A stretch of DNA of 64,000 nt from Lepidostoma basale (taxonomy: Eukaryota > Arthropoda > Insecta > Trichoptera > Lepidostomatidae). The stretch is from positions 496,001 to 560,000 of the forward strand of contig JAHDVF020001313.1 in the NCBI GenBank assembly GCA_022606425.2. The letters are read 5' to 3'. The translations under genes were made by a program, and so were the position numbers. Below, in pieces: positions 41,665-51,985 of the stretch (the stretch's first letter is position 1; each line of letters opens with the position of its first letter). Under the pieces are notes generated by a model. That model worked only from the letters and a program-made list of their open reading frames with translations, did not search any database and was not told the origin of the DNA.

Positions 41665-41885
41665 TAATTCATACGAATGAAAAAATTGTATGTTTTCTAG
41701 AAGTTTTATTATAATTCGTAGGAATAACATGTTTCGCCTGTACAGAAGGCATTTTCAAATGTGATATTTTAATGCCTTAACATGTCATTCGCATAAATTA
41801 TAATAACTTTTCTAGAAAACAGACCTTTCATTCGTATAATTTATATAATATGGAGTTTTACACCATTATAATAATCGTCATTTGG
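41665..41885. repeat. Foldback family F1, copy with 3' tail
   Basis: Arms ATGTTTTCTAGAAGTTTTAT, TAGGAATAACATGTTTCGCC and the mirror, then the tail TATGGAGTTTTACACCATTA. Confidence 0.8.
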
Positions 41886-42330
41886 AACGTTGGAACCGTA
41901 TTTAAAATGTTATGTTAGGATATTATATGAGGGTTGCTTGAGTTCCTCTTTCGTGTTCTATATGTATAGTACATTACGATGTACAATTACGAGTATAATA
42001 TTTCGGTAATCGCCCTGAATTACGAATCAAACAGTTGACTTGTAGAAAATAATGTGCTTACGTGAAAAACTGAGTAACTAGAAGTTAACTGAATAATGAT
42101 ATATTTTATGTGACGCGGACCGATCCCGTTTATACCAAGCGAAAAAAGTATATTATTATATAAAATATCATAGGTACCTATTTAATTTGAAAAGAGAATA
42201 TATATTTTTTTACTTAAAAATGTTTCGCCATATAGATTTTTTAAAACTAATAGTTGCACCTACCTTTAGTTTTGTAAATTTCTCAAAACTTAATTTCGTT
42301 AATGTTTTATTTTAAGATTAATCTATACCT
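41886..42330. other. Gene-free AT-rich stretch
   Basis: Nothing recognised. Confidence 0.4.
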
Positions 42331-43013
42331 AGGGTTGCCACAATAGTCTAGGTACTGAGCGGGACTCAAATAAAAAAAAAACAAAGAAAAGTAATGTACA
42401 GTGTTCCACGCTGAGTGAGAGGTGTCTGTAGTAGTTGGTAGGTACCTACCTAATAAGAAAAACGGATAAATATAATAAAGGAACATTTTTATTGCCTATG
42501 TTTATTTAGCTAATAGTAGAACGATTTAGAACACGATATATATTTTAATTCAATAGGAACAATATTATTTTCGGTAGTATACTGGTAGTATACTATGCGT
42601 TTCTGGTAATATACTATACATATATTTTACCTGTTCTCAATAGATGCCTTAAAAATAAATTTTGTCATGTCTGTTGATGAAATAAACTTAATTTGATTTG
42701 ATTTTCATTATACGAGTATTTTGCATTCAACAGTTCAAAAATATTCAACTGTTCTTATATTTTCCTGTCTTCTTGACCAGCTTCGGAAGCTCCGGTTTCC
42801 CCAAAACATATGATATTCAGGACAAGCATGTTGAAATTAAACTTGCATTGAAAGATGTGAAGGCGTTCTTTGGCCCGCGACTTTTGATAAATATCGCGTC
42901 TTTACCATATTCCGACTGAGACATTTGATGGGCCAACCTGGACGAGGGGGGAGCACCTTTAACCCGCGACGTGTCCCGGTTTATCGGGACTTATGGCAAC
43001 CCTATCTAATACC
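42331..43013. mobile_element. Possible TIR element with nested LINE tail
   Basis: It starts AGGGTTGCCACAATAG and ends TTATGGCAACCCT, inverted ends of at least 10 bp followed by related GGGACT / GTCCC blocks. A CR1/Jockey tail (TTACCTGTTCTCAATAGATG, CCTTAAAAATAAATTTTG, ATTTGATTTGATTTT) lies inside at about 42600-42705. Flanks ATCTATACCT and ATCTAATACCT look like a damaged duplication. A short open frame (42698-42919) inside is unassigned. Confidence 0.5.
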
Positions 43014-43316
43014 TGAGATCTCGATTACTCTATCTATTTATGATGTCATTTAATTTGTGGGGCTCTGAATCATAGATTTTCACTTCGTGAAAAATATTTT
43101 TTTATAAAAATATGTAATAATTATGTTTACGGAAAGATTTCATTAAAATGCCATCGCATTTTTTTTTAAAGTTTTAATCCTAGAGATTGGTTTGCAGCAA
43201 GCCTAACATCGTTGCTGGTTCTTGGAATCCCACTTGTTCCTTTAACGTGATAGTTTCTCGCTACTTTCCACATTTTTATACGACAGATTATTTGAACCCA
43301 ATTACTGTATACTAAC
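43014..43316. other. Gene-free stretch
   Basis: Only a short LINE-B-like trace at 43173-43200 (TTTTAATCCTAGAGATTGGT, TTGCAGCAAG), which resembles the segment at 11735 and 20440. Confidence 0.4.
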
Positions 43317-43565
43317 TAAAAAACTAACTAACCATCACGCCGTCTCCCCGAAAGGGTAGGCAGAAAGGATGGACTGTCACTTTAACCGATGCGGCACTCC
43401 TTCCTTCTCTTTTCGCCCCGTGGGAGACGCGTGAATTCGCGTGAATTCTACCAGACCAAAGACAGCGAGAGATATTTTTTTTCTAAACTATCATCGTCGG
43501 GAATCATACCCGAGACCTTCGGTGTGGACATAACTATTGCCATCCTGCCACGAAGGCCGCCCATT
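43317..43565 (-). mobile_element. SINE with LINE-A tail, most complete copy
   Basis: On the minus strand: head TGGCAGGATGG (A-box-like) and GGTATGATTCC (B box with two mismatches); body GTCTTTGGTCTGGTAGAATT, GCGAAAAGAGAAGGAAGGAG, TGCCGCATCGGTTAAAGTG; then the LINE-A 3' end CCTTTCTGCCTACCCTTTCG, GGGAGACGGCGTGATGGTTA, GTTAGTT. The structure is tRNA head, unrelated body, LINE-derived tail. Confidence 0.8.
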
Positions 43566-44115
43566 ACAAATTATTTATATGAAGAAAAAAAAATACAGTG
43601 GGTTAAGTTATAATTATTGGAGAGGAGAAATGTTTAACCTCTCTCTTCAAATGCGACAAGTACAATCCCTCATATCATCAGAACGCCTCACTGTCCCAAT
43701 TTTTTATGATTATTCATTATATTCGTACCCTGCCCAATCTAGGTGTGTCGTTTCCCGCCCTGACCTTGGAACCCGGTTGTGTGTACATATTTGGTCGACC
43801 ATTTGAAAACCCGGGTTTTTAAAACATGTCCATGGAGTATGTATGCATCTACAGAGTCACATCTCGAACGTTATTTAAGAGATGATCGCATCGAAAGAGT
43901 TTAGTTCTTGTTGGTCTATTTCTACTTTCAAAATTCAGGGTTACACTATTAATATCGAATACCTAATTATAGTATAAACATTGAGTTTTGTAATTTCAAT
44001 TATTCTCAAACACCTGTTTTATTATTTATTAACATTTTAAATGCAACAATAATAAACAAATTATCTTGTTATGGAAGGTGGTCTAAATTTCGTTGTATTT
44101 CCGTTTACCCGTTTT
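43566..44115. other. Gene-free stretch
   Basis: No recognisable gene; the open frame at 43537-43806 is unassigned and overlaps the SINE. Confidence 0.4.
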
Positions 44116-44121
44116 AATTTA

Positions 44122-44670
44122 TCCATAAAAGCCTATCCATAAAAGCTAAGATGGCAGTGCATAATGGTGTTCTTGTGCCGACCCTTATGTATGGAAGTGA
44201 AGCATGGAAATGGCGAGAGAAGGATGAAAGTAGAATAATAGCAATAGAAATGAGATCTCTAAGACGAATGTGTGACAAATCTGTATATGATAGAGTGACA
44301 AATGCAAGTATAAGAAGTGAATGTGGTGCGAATGAAAGTGTTATGAACAAAATAAGGAAAGGGTCATTAAGATGGTTTGGACACATGGAAAGAATGAGTG
44401 AAGACAGAATGGTAAAGAAGGTATATGTAAACGGCGTGAACGGAGCTAGAAATAGAGGAAGGTCGAGGAAAACGTGGCACGATCAAATCAATCAAATATT
44501 GAATGTCGGTCACGTGAGGAGTCGGAAAAATCGACGTGCGTGCATGACAAGATGTATGAATGTAGAGGAAGAGAGAGAAGTATATCAGGACAGAACAGTG
44601 TCGCGTTCCATTCTTTCTGTCTACCCCTCCGGGGAGACGGCGTGATGGTTAGTTAGTTAGTTATTTACAC
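44122..44670 (+). mobile_element. LINE-A 3' end, open frame of 164 codons
   Basis: Reads SIKAKMAVHNGVLVPTLMYG, then RRMCDKSVYDRVTNASIRSE, GSLRWFGHMERMSEDRMVKK, RNRGRSRKTWHDQINQILN and CVYPSGETA-like end with TGA, then GGTTAGTTAGTTAGTTA. No stop interrupts the last 164 codons. The 5' edge shows a tandem TATCCATAAAAGC pair. I find no clean target-site duplication. It is about 90% identical in protein to the 45.1 kb copy. Confidence 0.9.
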
Positions 44671-45109
44671 GAATTCTTGGCGTACAGTACCTGGGCGGTG
44701 GTACCGATGGATGCAATGTCACACCGTGATTGCTAGGCGCTCGTTCTTATTATTTTTTTGGATTACAACATGTTCTGTGTAGATGCAGCAACGTATTATA
44801 AAAGCCGACATCTTATTTTTGAGATCTGATCTGTTCCCAGTGGTCCTTTATTTAAGAGGCTTCCATGTGGGTAATCGCTATCAATATATTGTGCGTGCAT
44901 ATATGCGTTTAACGATGCATTGTGAAATACACATTATTTTTATACGAGCATATTTTTTCTTCGTCTTTATAGGGGTAGGCGGTTGAGATATGTGAAATGT
45001 TACATAAAAATACTCGTGTGGTGACGAACCACCATGATATTGTTTACGATGAAGCTTTTAAATATCTGCACTAAAATGCTAAAGTATAGTAGTACTTAAA
45101 TATTATTTC

Positions 45110-45657
45110 TTTACATCTCCAAAGCTAAGATGGCAGTGCACAATGGTGTTCTTGTGCCGACCCTTATGTATGAAAGTGAAGCATGGAACTGGCAAAAGAA
45201 GGATGAAAGTAGAATAAATGCAGTAGAAATGAGATCTCTAAGACGAATGTGTGGCAAATCTATTTATGATAGAGTGACAAATGCAAGTATAAGAAGTGAA
45301 TGTGGTGCGAATGAAAGTGTTATGAACAAAATAAGGAAAGGGTCATTAAGATGGTTTGGACACATGGAAAGAATGAGTGAAGACAGAATGGTAAATAAGG
45401 TATATGTACACGGCGTGAACGGAGCTAGAAATAGAGGAAGGCCGAGGAAAACGTGGCACGATCAAATCAATCAAATATTGAATGTCGGTCACGTGAGGAG
45501 TCGGAAAAATCGACGTGCGTGCATGACAAGATGTATGAATGTAGAGGAAGCGAGAGACGTATGTCAGGACAGAACAGTGTGGCGTTCCATTCTTTCTGCC
45601 TACCCCTCCGGGGAGACGGCGTGATGGTAAGTTAGTTTTATTTTTTTACATCTCCAA
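45110..45657 (+). mobile_element. LINE-A young insertion with 13-bp target-site duplication
   Basis: TTTACATCTCCAA at 45110-45122 and 45645-45657 are identical. The insert starts AGCTAAGATGGCAGTGCACA and carries an uninterrupted 164-codon frame ending ILSAYPSGETA, the stem-loop CCCCTCCGGGG, and GTGATGGTAAGTTAG. Perfect duplication plus open frame suggest a recent insertion. Confidence 0.92.
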
Positions 45658-45779
45658 CAGTAGGTGAGTCTGATTTAGTTTTTGAGACCTTTATTTAGTT
45701 ATTCCTTTAAAATAATTAAGAGCAATTCTCACAGAATGCTCTTTATATCGTGAACCGAATAGGGTCAGTAATGCAGACA

Positions 45780-47042
45780 TACGAGGGGCGTTCAATACAT
45801 TCTCTGTATGGGTACGAAGGAAAAGACTTAAGTTTACTATTTTTTTTTATTTCTCAATATAGTCACCCTTAATATCTATGCACTTCTTACTTTTAGCAAT
45901 CAATTTATTTAAACCCTAAAAAAATATGATTCCAGTTTGTCATCAAAAAGCTCATTAATCGCCGCTTTTAACGAGTCGTCGTCGTCATTCGTATCCCACG
46001 AATGTCTTTCTTTAGATTTGGGAACAGAAAAAATCACTTGGTGCCAGGTCTGGACTATACTGTGGGTGATTGATTTCTGCGAAACAACATTCACGAACTG
46101 CAGCCTTGGCAACTTGAGCCATGTGCACCGGTGCATTGTCGTGGAAGCGCAGGATCCCTCTGGCCAATCACCCCCGCCTTTTCTATTTGATCGCCTCCCT
46201 CAATTGATAAAGGATGCTAGAGTAGTATTCCTTTGTGATATTAATGCCCTTTTTCTTGTAATCTATCAGCAAAATTCCCTGGGAATCCCAGAAAACTGTA
46301 CCCATGACCTTCCCTGCGGATTGTGTCACCTTGAACTTCTTTGGGTGCTCTGTACCTTTTCGGTGCCACTGCATGGACTCCTGCTTACTCTCAGGATCAT
46401 AGTGACAAACCCAGGTTTCATCCCCAGTAACAATTTTGTCAATAGTTTCTTTAAAATTTTCTCCACAGAGCTCCAAAAACCCTTTGCAACTTTGTACGCG
46501 GTGAGATTTTTGAAGTGGCGTTAGGAATCTCGGCACCCATCTTGCACTGATTTTTGACATGTGTAGACGGTCGTGTAAAATAGAAACAATGGTACCAATG
46601 GATAGGCTAGTAATCTCGGCTATCCTTTTCACCTTCATTCTGGCATTCTCCAATACTAAATGTTCTATTTTCTCCATTACTGACCCCGATTGGCCAATTG
46701 GATCGCTCGTCGTCTTCTATGCTCTCTCTGCCCCTCTTAAATTCACTGGACCACTTTGAACTGTTGATAATGAAGGAGCAGACTCCCCGTAAACTTCTGA
46801 CATCTCTTTGTGGATGGTTTTGGAATTTTATAACGGCACGGTACTCGAGTTTGTTTAACTTTGGGAAATGACTCATCTTGCTTGTGTTTCAAGGACAGCT
46901 ACTCCAATGACAAATGATCCGTTTATTACGAAACTTGGTACTTACTCGTATACTACAAATGAGAGAAATATGACAGGGTAATTAACTATTCATTCATAGT
47001 TGCACTCCTTCATATTGATACCGAGAACATACGCCCCTCGTA
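45780..47042 (-). pseudogene. Mariner element with broken transposase
   Basis: Inverted ends TACGAGGGGCGT (45780) and ACGCCCCTCGTA (ends 47042) bracket a minus-strand mariner transposase, with TA at each edge. In order: an HTH start (MSHFPKLNKLEYRAVIKF), then the second helix region ending KVKRIAEITSLSIGTI, WVPRFLTPLQKSHRVQ, VTGDETWVCHYDPESKQ, GKVMGTVFWDSQGILLIDY, then FHDNAPVHMAQVAKAA and YSPDLAPSDFF. These are the three catalytic Asp motifs (GDE, HDN, SPD). At least three frameshifts (about 46640, 46180 and 46035) split the frame, so it cannot make a transposase. The length, about 1.26 kb, is normal for mariner. Confidence 0.93.
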
Positions 47043-47639
47043 CTACAAATAGCCTAAGCCAATAGAGAGCTGTTGTCGAGTGTGAAGGTTTTATAATTGG
47101 GTAATGTGCTAAGGGGAGAAAGACACCATCTCCAGCTGATAATCATGGGTAGAATAGAGGGACGTCGGGGAGTTGGTAGAAGGGAGTTGTCCTGGCTGCG
47201 AAATATAAGATAATGTACTAGTACATGAATTCTACCCTGAGTCCTACCCTCGCGTATATGGTATACTTCGGACTTAGGGTTTTACACATTGATTTGGATC
47301 CTTAGAAATAATTTAGATCTTTAGTTAACGTTCTTCTGCGTATTTTGCTTCGAGTTATTTGGAAATGTGGGTCGCGAGAAATTTTACGCTTTTAATTTTA
47401 ACATCAACAATATACCACAAAGAAAATTAACTACAACAAACTAAAAGAAAGCCTAGGAGAAACAATACAGAAAGAAGAACCAGGAACCTTCAAAGCGCTT
47501 CAAGACAAAATATCTGAAACAAATCATAATTAATAGTACCTAAGATCTAAAAATGTAACCATATAACCCAATCGGGTTTTTAAAAAAAAAAATAAATCAA
47601 ATAAAAAAAAAAAAAAAAAAAAATTGACGAATATGAAAA
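47043..47639. other. Gene-free stretch
   Basis: Around 47090-47210 there is RTE-like 3' coding debris (AAGGGGAGAAAGACACCATC, GGACGTCGGGGAGTTGGTAG). Then AT-rich sequence and an A-run at 47600-47622. Confidence 0.45.
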
Positions 47640-47825
47640 AAAAATACTTAATTATGCAGCCAATGTCGTCCACTGCCGGACAGAGGCCTCCCCCATAATT
47701 CTCTATATACTCCTATCTTGTGCCCTCGGCATCCAGTCACCAGCAATTTTTCTAACGTCGGACCATCGTGTGGGGGGTCACCCCCTGCTTCTTTTATCCA
47801 ATCCACCACCTTCTGTTTTATGTAA
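47640..47825 (-). mobile_element. RTE-like LINE 3' end
   Basis: ATGCAGCCAATGTCGTCCAC, TGCCGGACAGAGGCCTCCCC and GTCGGACCATCGTGTGGGGG match the 3' end of the fragment at 9265-9380. Confidence 0.65.
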
Positions 47826-47998
47826 AAAGTGTTATGAACAAAATAATGAAAGGAACATTAAGATGGTGCAGACACATGGAAAAAATGAATGAATAAAGAA
47901 TGGTAAAAAGTGTATTTAAACTATGCAAATGGAACTAGAAATAGAATAAGACGGGGGAAACGTGGCACGATCAAATAAATCAATTAGTTAGTTTAAAA
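47826..47998 (+). mobile_element. Decayed LINE-A fragment
   Basis: GTGTTATGAACAAAATAATG, AGATGGTGCAGACACATGGA and GTGGCACGATCAAATAAATC follow LINE-A order. It ends in TTAGTTAG. Confidence 0.7.
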
Positions 47999-48326
47999 TT
48001 GGTTAAAGACAGTACATAAAGAAATCTAGCTCGGCCTGGTACGAGTATTAGATTAGTACTTCACTTGTGGCTCCGAATTGCAGTTTCAGGGAGTGATTCG
48101 AGTTCTTTGAAACGGTTTCTTCGATATTAACGGGATCGATTTGATTTATATTTTTAATGCAACATAGCAATTAATTTGTTATTATTTAAGCAATCACGTC
48201 AAACTACATAAATTATTGAATGTAGATGAAAACATCCATTTTCTAGACGTGATTATAAATTGATATGTGGTATTTTTGAGGAGTGCTCCGTGGAGATGAG
48301 TTTCTATCATGACAGTTTATTTAATA
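47999..48326. other. Gene-free stretch with a possible F1 trace
   Basis: 48218-48262 (GATGAAAACATCCATTTTCT, AGACGTGATTATAAATTG) resembles one F1 arm. Confidence 0.35.
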
Positions 48327-48745
48327 CCAAACTAACTAACGCCGTTTCTCTGGGGGGGTAGGCAGAGATGATGGACCGCCATACTACTCTGTGCTGACAT
48401 ACCGCTCGAGATTCCTCTACATTCATACATCGTTACATGCGCGCTCGTCGATTTTTCCGACATCCGCGTTTTAGTATTTGATTAATTTGGTCATGCCATG
48501 CTTTCCTTAGTCTTTCACGCCTTCTCTTTCCACTTACCAGTCCCTCCTTCGCTTTCAACTCCTATAATATCCTCTGCCTTACATATCTCTCTTATTCTGA
48601 TGTTCCTCAAGCGATATCTTGGGGTCTTGCCTTCTATCATCCTCAGTGTCTTCATCGCAGAAATCCTCAAAACTTGTTTGGTCCTGACTACGTCTGCCCA
48701 TTCTTCAACACCATTTGTTATTATTGGTCTTTATAAATTCTAACC
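48327..48745 (-). pseudogene. LINE-A-related 3' fragment (divergent subfamily)
   Basis: Minus-strand remnant. The tail ACGCCGTTTCTCTGGG and the block CATTCATACATCGTTACATG match LINE-A. Further up, ATCGCAGAAATCCTCAAAAC and AGCGATATCTTGGGGTC resemble the coding part of a different member. The stem-loop is lost. Confidence 0.65.
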
Positions 48746-49051
48746 TTAAGCGCTAGTTCTCAACGATTCTGAAATTTTAGTATGTTTACAAAGGGTGAAT
48801 TAACTTCTCAATTGGCAATTTTTTTATAACTGAGTGAATTTACAAATAGTGCAGCTAACTGGAGCAATGATGTAATTTTGAAATGTAAGTCTTACGAGAT
48901 GAGGTCATATAATGAATATTTGGTTTTTAGCTTACATTTGGTAAATGTTTTTCTTAGAACTACGCTGTTAGCTAGGTGACATCTTAGGGAGCCAATGCAC
49001 ATCATTCTATCGCGATAGCCACCATGTATACTTCGTGTTGGCTTAGCCTTA

Positions 49052-49219
49052 GGGTACGGCCACACCGGATTGCCAGAGTAGGAGTCAAGACACAGGTGGC
49101 TTGTGATCACGCACTGTGGCGCGAAGCGTGTAGTGTGGCCGGTCCCATAGTACGCCATACGTTGGTTCGCCAGGTGTTCAACTTGACTCCTACTCTGGCA
49201 CTCCGGTATGGCCGTACCC
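49052..49219. mobile_element. PIF/Harbinger-like MITE with TTA duplication
   Basis: Ends GGGTACGGCCACACCGG and CCGGTATGGCCGTACCC, flanked by TTA (49049-49051 and 49220-49222). Inner arms TGCCAGAGTAGGAGTCAAG / CTTGACTCCTACTCTGGCA mirror each other. The three-base TTA duplication fits PIF/Harbinger. An open frame on each strand follows from symmetry. Confidence 0.85.
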
Positions 49220-49495
49220 TTAGACATAAGTCAGTTAAGCAAAGGATCCACTCGTTAGCTTGGAAACTTGTAGCATGTGTAGCTTGCCGAAGTATTGAGA
49301 AAACTTTTAAACGTTGTATTTAAAATAGATGGGAGGATGAAGTTGGGGAGATGGAGCAAGATTGTTAAGAGTGTCAGATTGGAGGGTCGAAGCGGAGGAC
49401 AGGAGGAGTTGGAGGCGAAGAATACTGGAGGCTAAGGCTCGATATGGGCTATAGGGCCATCGAAGAAGAAAGGAGATGGATAGGAGATAGAATAA

Positions 49496-49710
49496 AGGCA
49501 GAAACATACTATTAACACGCGACGTGGCGTGTTTACTCCCACCATCGGCAACACTTCGATCTAACTCGTCTGGATCGGGTGGCGTGTGCGCGCATGGCGT
49601 CGCGTGTTCATAGTGTGATTCTGTCCATAGAAAACAATACAATTTGATTCGACTCAACACGCATCACGTGGCATCGGGTGGCGTGGCGTGTTAATAGTAT
49701 GTTTCTGCCT
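49496..49710. mobile_element. Second PIF/Harbinger-like MITE with TAA duplication
   Basis: Ends AGGCAGAAACATACTATTAA and TTAATAGTATGTTTCTGCCT are perfect complements, flanked by TAA at 49493-49495 and 49711-49713. The interior repeats GTGGCGTG units. The minus-strand open frame (49307-49660) is not a gene. Confidence 0.88.
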
Positions 49711-49713
49711 TAA

Positions 49714-50560
49714 ATATGCTTCTTGATTTATACCCCTCAGAGAGTGATGGCTTTTGAAACCGATAAATTAATTACACCTTCTGCTGGATTCTAATTTCCT
49801 GGTGCCGATACCGCTATTATGTTCCCTTTCTTCGTGTGAGTACGGTCGTAAAATAGAAAACATATAATCGTTCAATTGTTTATCTTACTCGTCAACGTAT
49901 TACGAGTTTTTTTTAATACAATATGTATTTACTATTATTTGATCGTGGTAATTAAAAAGAAAATACAACTTGTTTCAATGAATAATTGTATTATTCTGCA
50001 GTGTTTATTATGCGGAATTAAATTGTAAGAAATGGTGCAAATAAATAAGACATAAATTGATTTTTCCCATACCTTACTTGCATGAGTGAGAAAACACGAT
50101 ATAAAAATATTTGAACCTGCCTAGTTTTTCGTAGCACGTGGTATTATATATTTTATTTAGACGGTCATGTATATCAAGTGTAAATGGGGGCATCGAGTGA
50201 CACCATCTGTACATCTGTGGGTTGTACGGTGCCCATAGTACTATGAAGTCATACTATCTGTATTTCTTTTTAAATTATTTTAATTCCCGTGAATTTTGTT
50301 TCTTCTTCGTAGAACTGATTACATATCGTGTACTGGGTACGCTCGCTTAGTAAAAACGTAATGTTTCATAGGGTATTTCAATACGATATATAGATTGTAT
50401 GTACTATATATACCTATTATAGGTACGTATGTGTATATATTACATACATCTTATATAGGGTTCAGTTGCACACACCGAATGACTTAGCGTAGTCGTAGAA
50501 AAGTATCCATGATTTCGTAACCTGATAGAGGTGTTAGGTGTGTTAGAGATACAGAGGAAA
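49714..50560. other. Gene-free AT-rich stretch
   Basis: Contains a small palindrome TATATACCTATTATAGGTACG near 50405. Nothing else recognised. Confidence 0.4.
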
Positions 50561-50599
50561 GAAGTCTCGCTGGAAACAGCTGGTTGCATGGAGGCTTAA

Positions 50600-50885
50600 G
50601 GTGATGGCTTTGGAGAGATCCACTCTGGAGTTACAGCCTGCCAAGGCAACTGAGGTCGCTGCGGCCGGCCGGGGGCCAGGCCCGACGCTGCGCTGAGCCC
50701 CCCTAGCTTCGCGGGATCTCGCAGCCGCCGCCAGCAGCAGCCAGGCGCGCCGTTTTAACGTTACGGAGAACGGGACGCCGGGCGAACGTTGGGCAAACGG
50801 CAGCCGAGAGTGCGAGACCACGTCGGCAAACCGTACTCGGGCGAGTCCACTCTGTTCAGGGGGTGTGACTCAGGACCCCTCGTAA
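50600..50885. other. GC-rich island, unassigned
   Basis: A sharp GC rise (GCGGCCGGCCGGGGGCCAGG, CCGCCGCCAGCAGCAGCCAG, GAACGGGACGCCGGGCG) in AT-rich flanks, 1 kb upstream of the presumed MEP-1 first exon. It could be an alternative promoter or first exon, or an unrelated element. Open frames here (minus 50543-50821) have no recognisable motif. Confidence 0.45.
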
Positions 50886-51304
50886 TACCCTTCCTTCGCC
50901 TACATAACAGCTGCTATTGTCAAAATCAACTAACAAAAATTCCGTTTTCAGCAAGTTATCTGCTTACTTGGTAGACGTTGTTATGTGTCATTTTATAATC
51001 TATTATACTGATTACAATTTATATACATTTTTGGTACATATATAACGTAGACAGGTACATCTACATACATGCATGGTGCATGTGACAGCACTAAGCTGTG
51101 TATACGTACGTATTTCAATTCTGCTGCGGCTAGCAAGTACATATATATATATTTACATACCTACTCTGCAGATTCCGAAAGGTGCGATCTTCTGCTTATG
51201 CTGAGTTACATTTTTAGGTTAGTTTAACTTAACGTCAATTCTTCGACTTTCATTTTTATCACGATCAAGTTAAGGTTAATAAACACATTGCACGTAACAT
51301 ATAC

Positions 51305-51700
<396 letters not shown>

Positions 51701-51900
51701 AAACACATACATACATAAATGTGAGTATACAAATGGAATAGAACAGTGGCGCGCAACCAATGTGGACCTGGGCCCCTGTTTTTTGAACGCTACTTGCTCG
51801 GCAGTTCCGCAGCCAGTTGTGGCCGCCATATTAGACAGAAGACAGTTGTTGCTTGCTGTAGAGCGTTCCCTGTGGTGGAGTAGACGAGTGTAGACGAGTC

Positions 51901-51985
51901 TCAGTCTCACAAGTCGGGCGGCAGCGCGTGCTTGTGCGCTCTTTGGGATTATGCCGCGTTTTTCGTACCGCCGATCGCTCTCCAG
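51901..51985 (+). promoter_or_regulatory. Presumed MEP-1 transcription start (Inr) and non-coding exon 1
   Basis: TCAGTC at 51901-51906 is a perfect match to the arthropod initiator TCAGTY. GC-rich sequence follows and ends in a good donor, CTCTCCAG|gtgatg at 51985/51986. The next acceptor in front of the coding exon is tttacag at 53221. The exon contains one ATG (51951). The assignment to MEP-1 is inferred from position and splice signals; the true start could be upstream. Confidence 0.5.

Noticed and set aside
45937..46759. Plus-strand open frames of 195 and 66 codons
   Set aside because: They are antisense to the mariner transposase, which reads clearly on the minus strand.
50543..50821. 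92-codon minus-strand frame in the GC island
   Set aside because: No motif, and composition alone explains the absence of stops.
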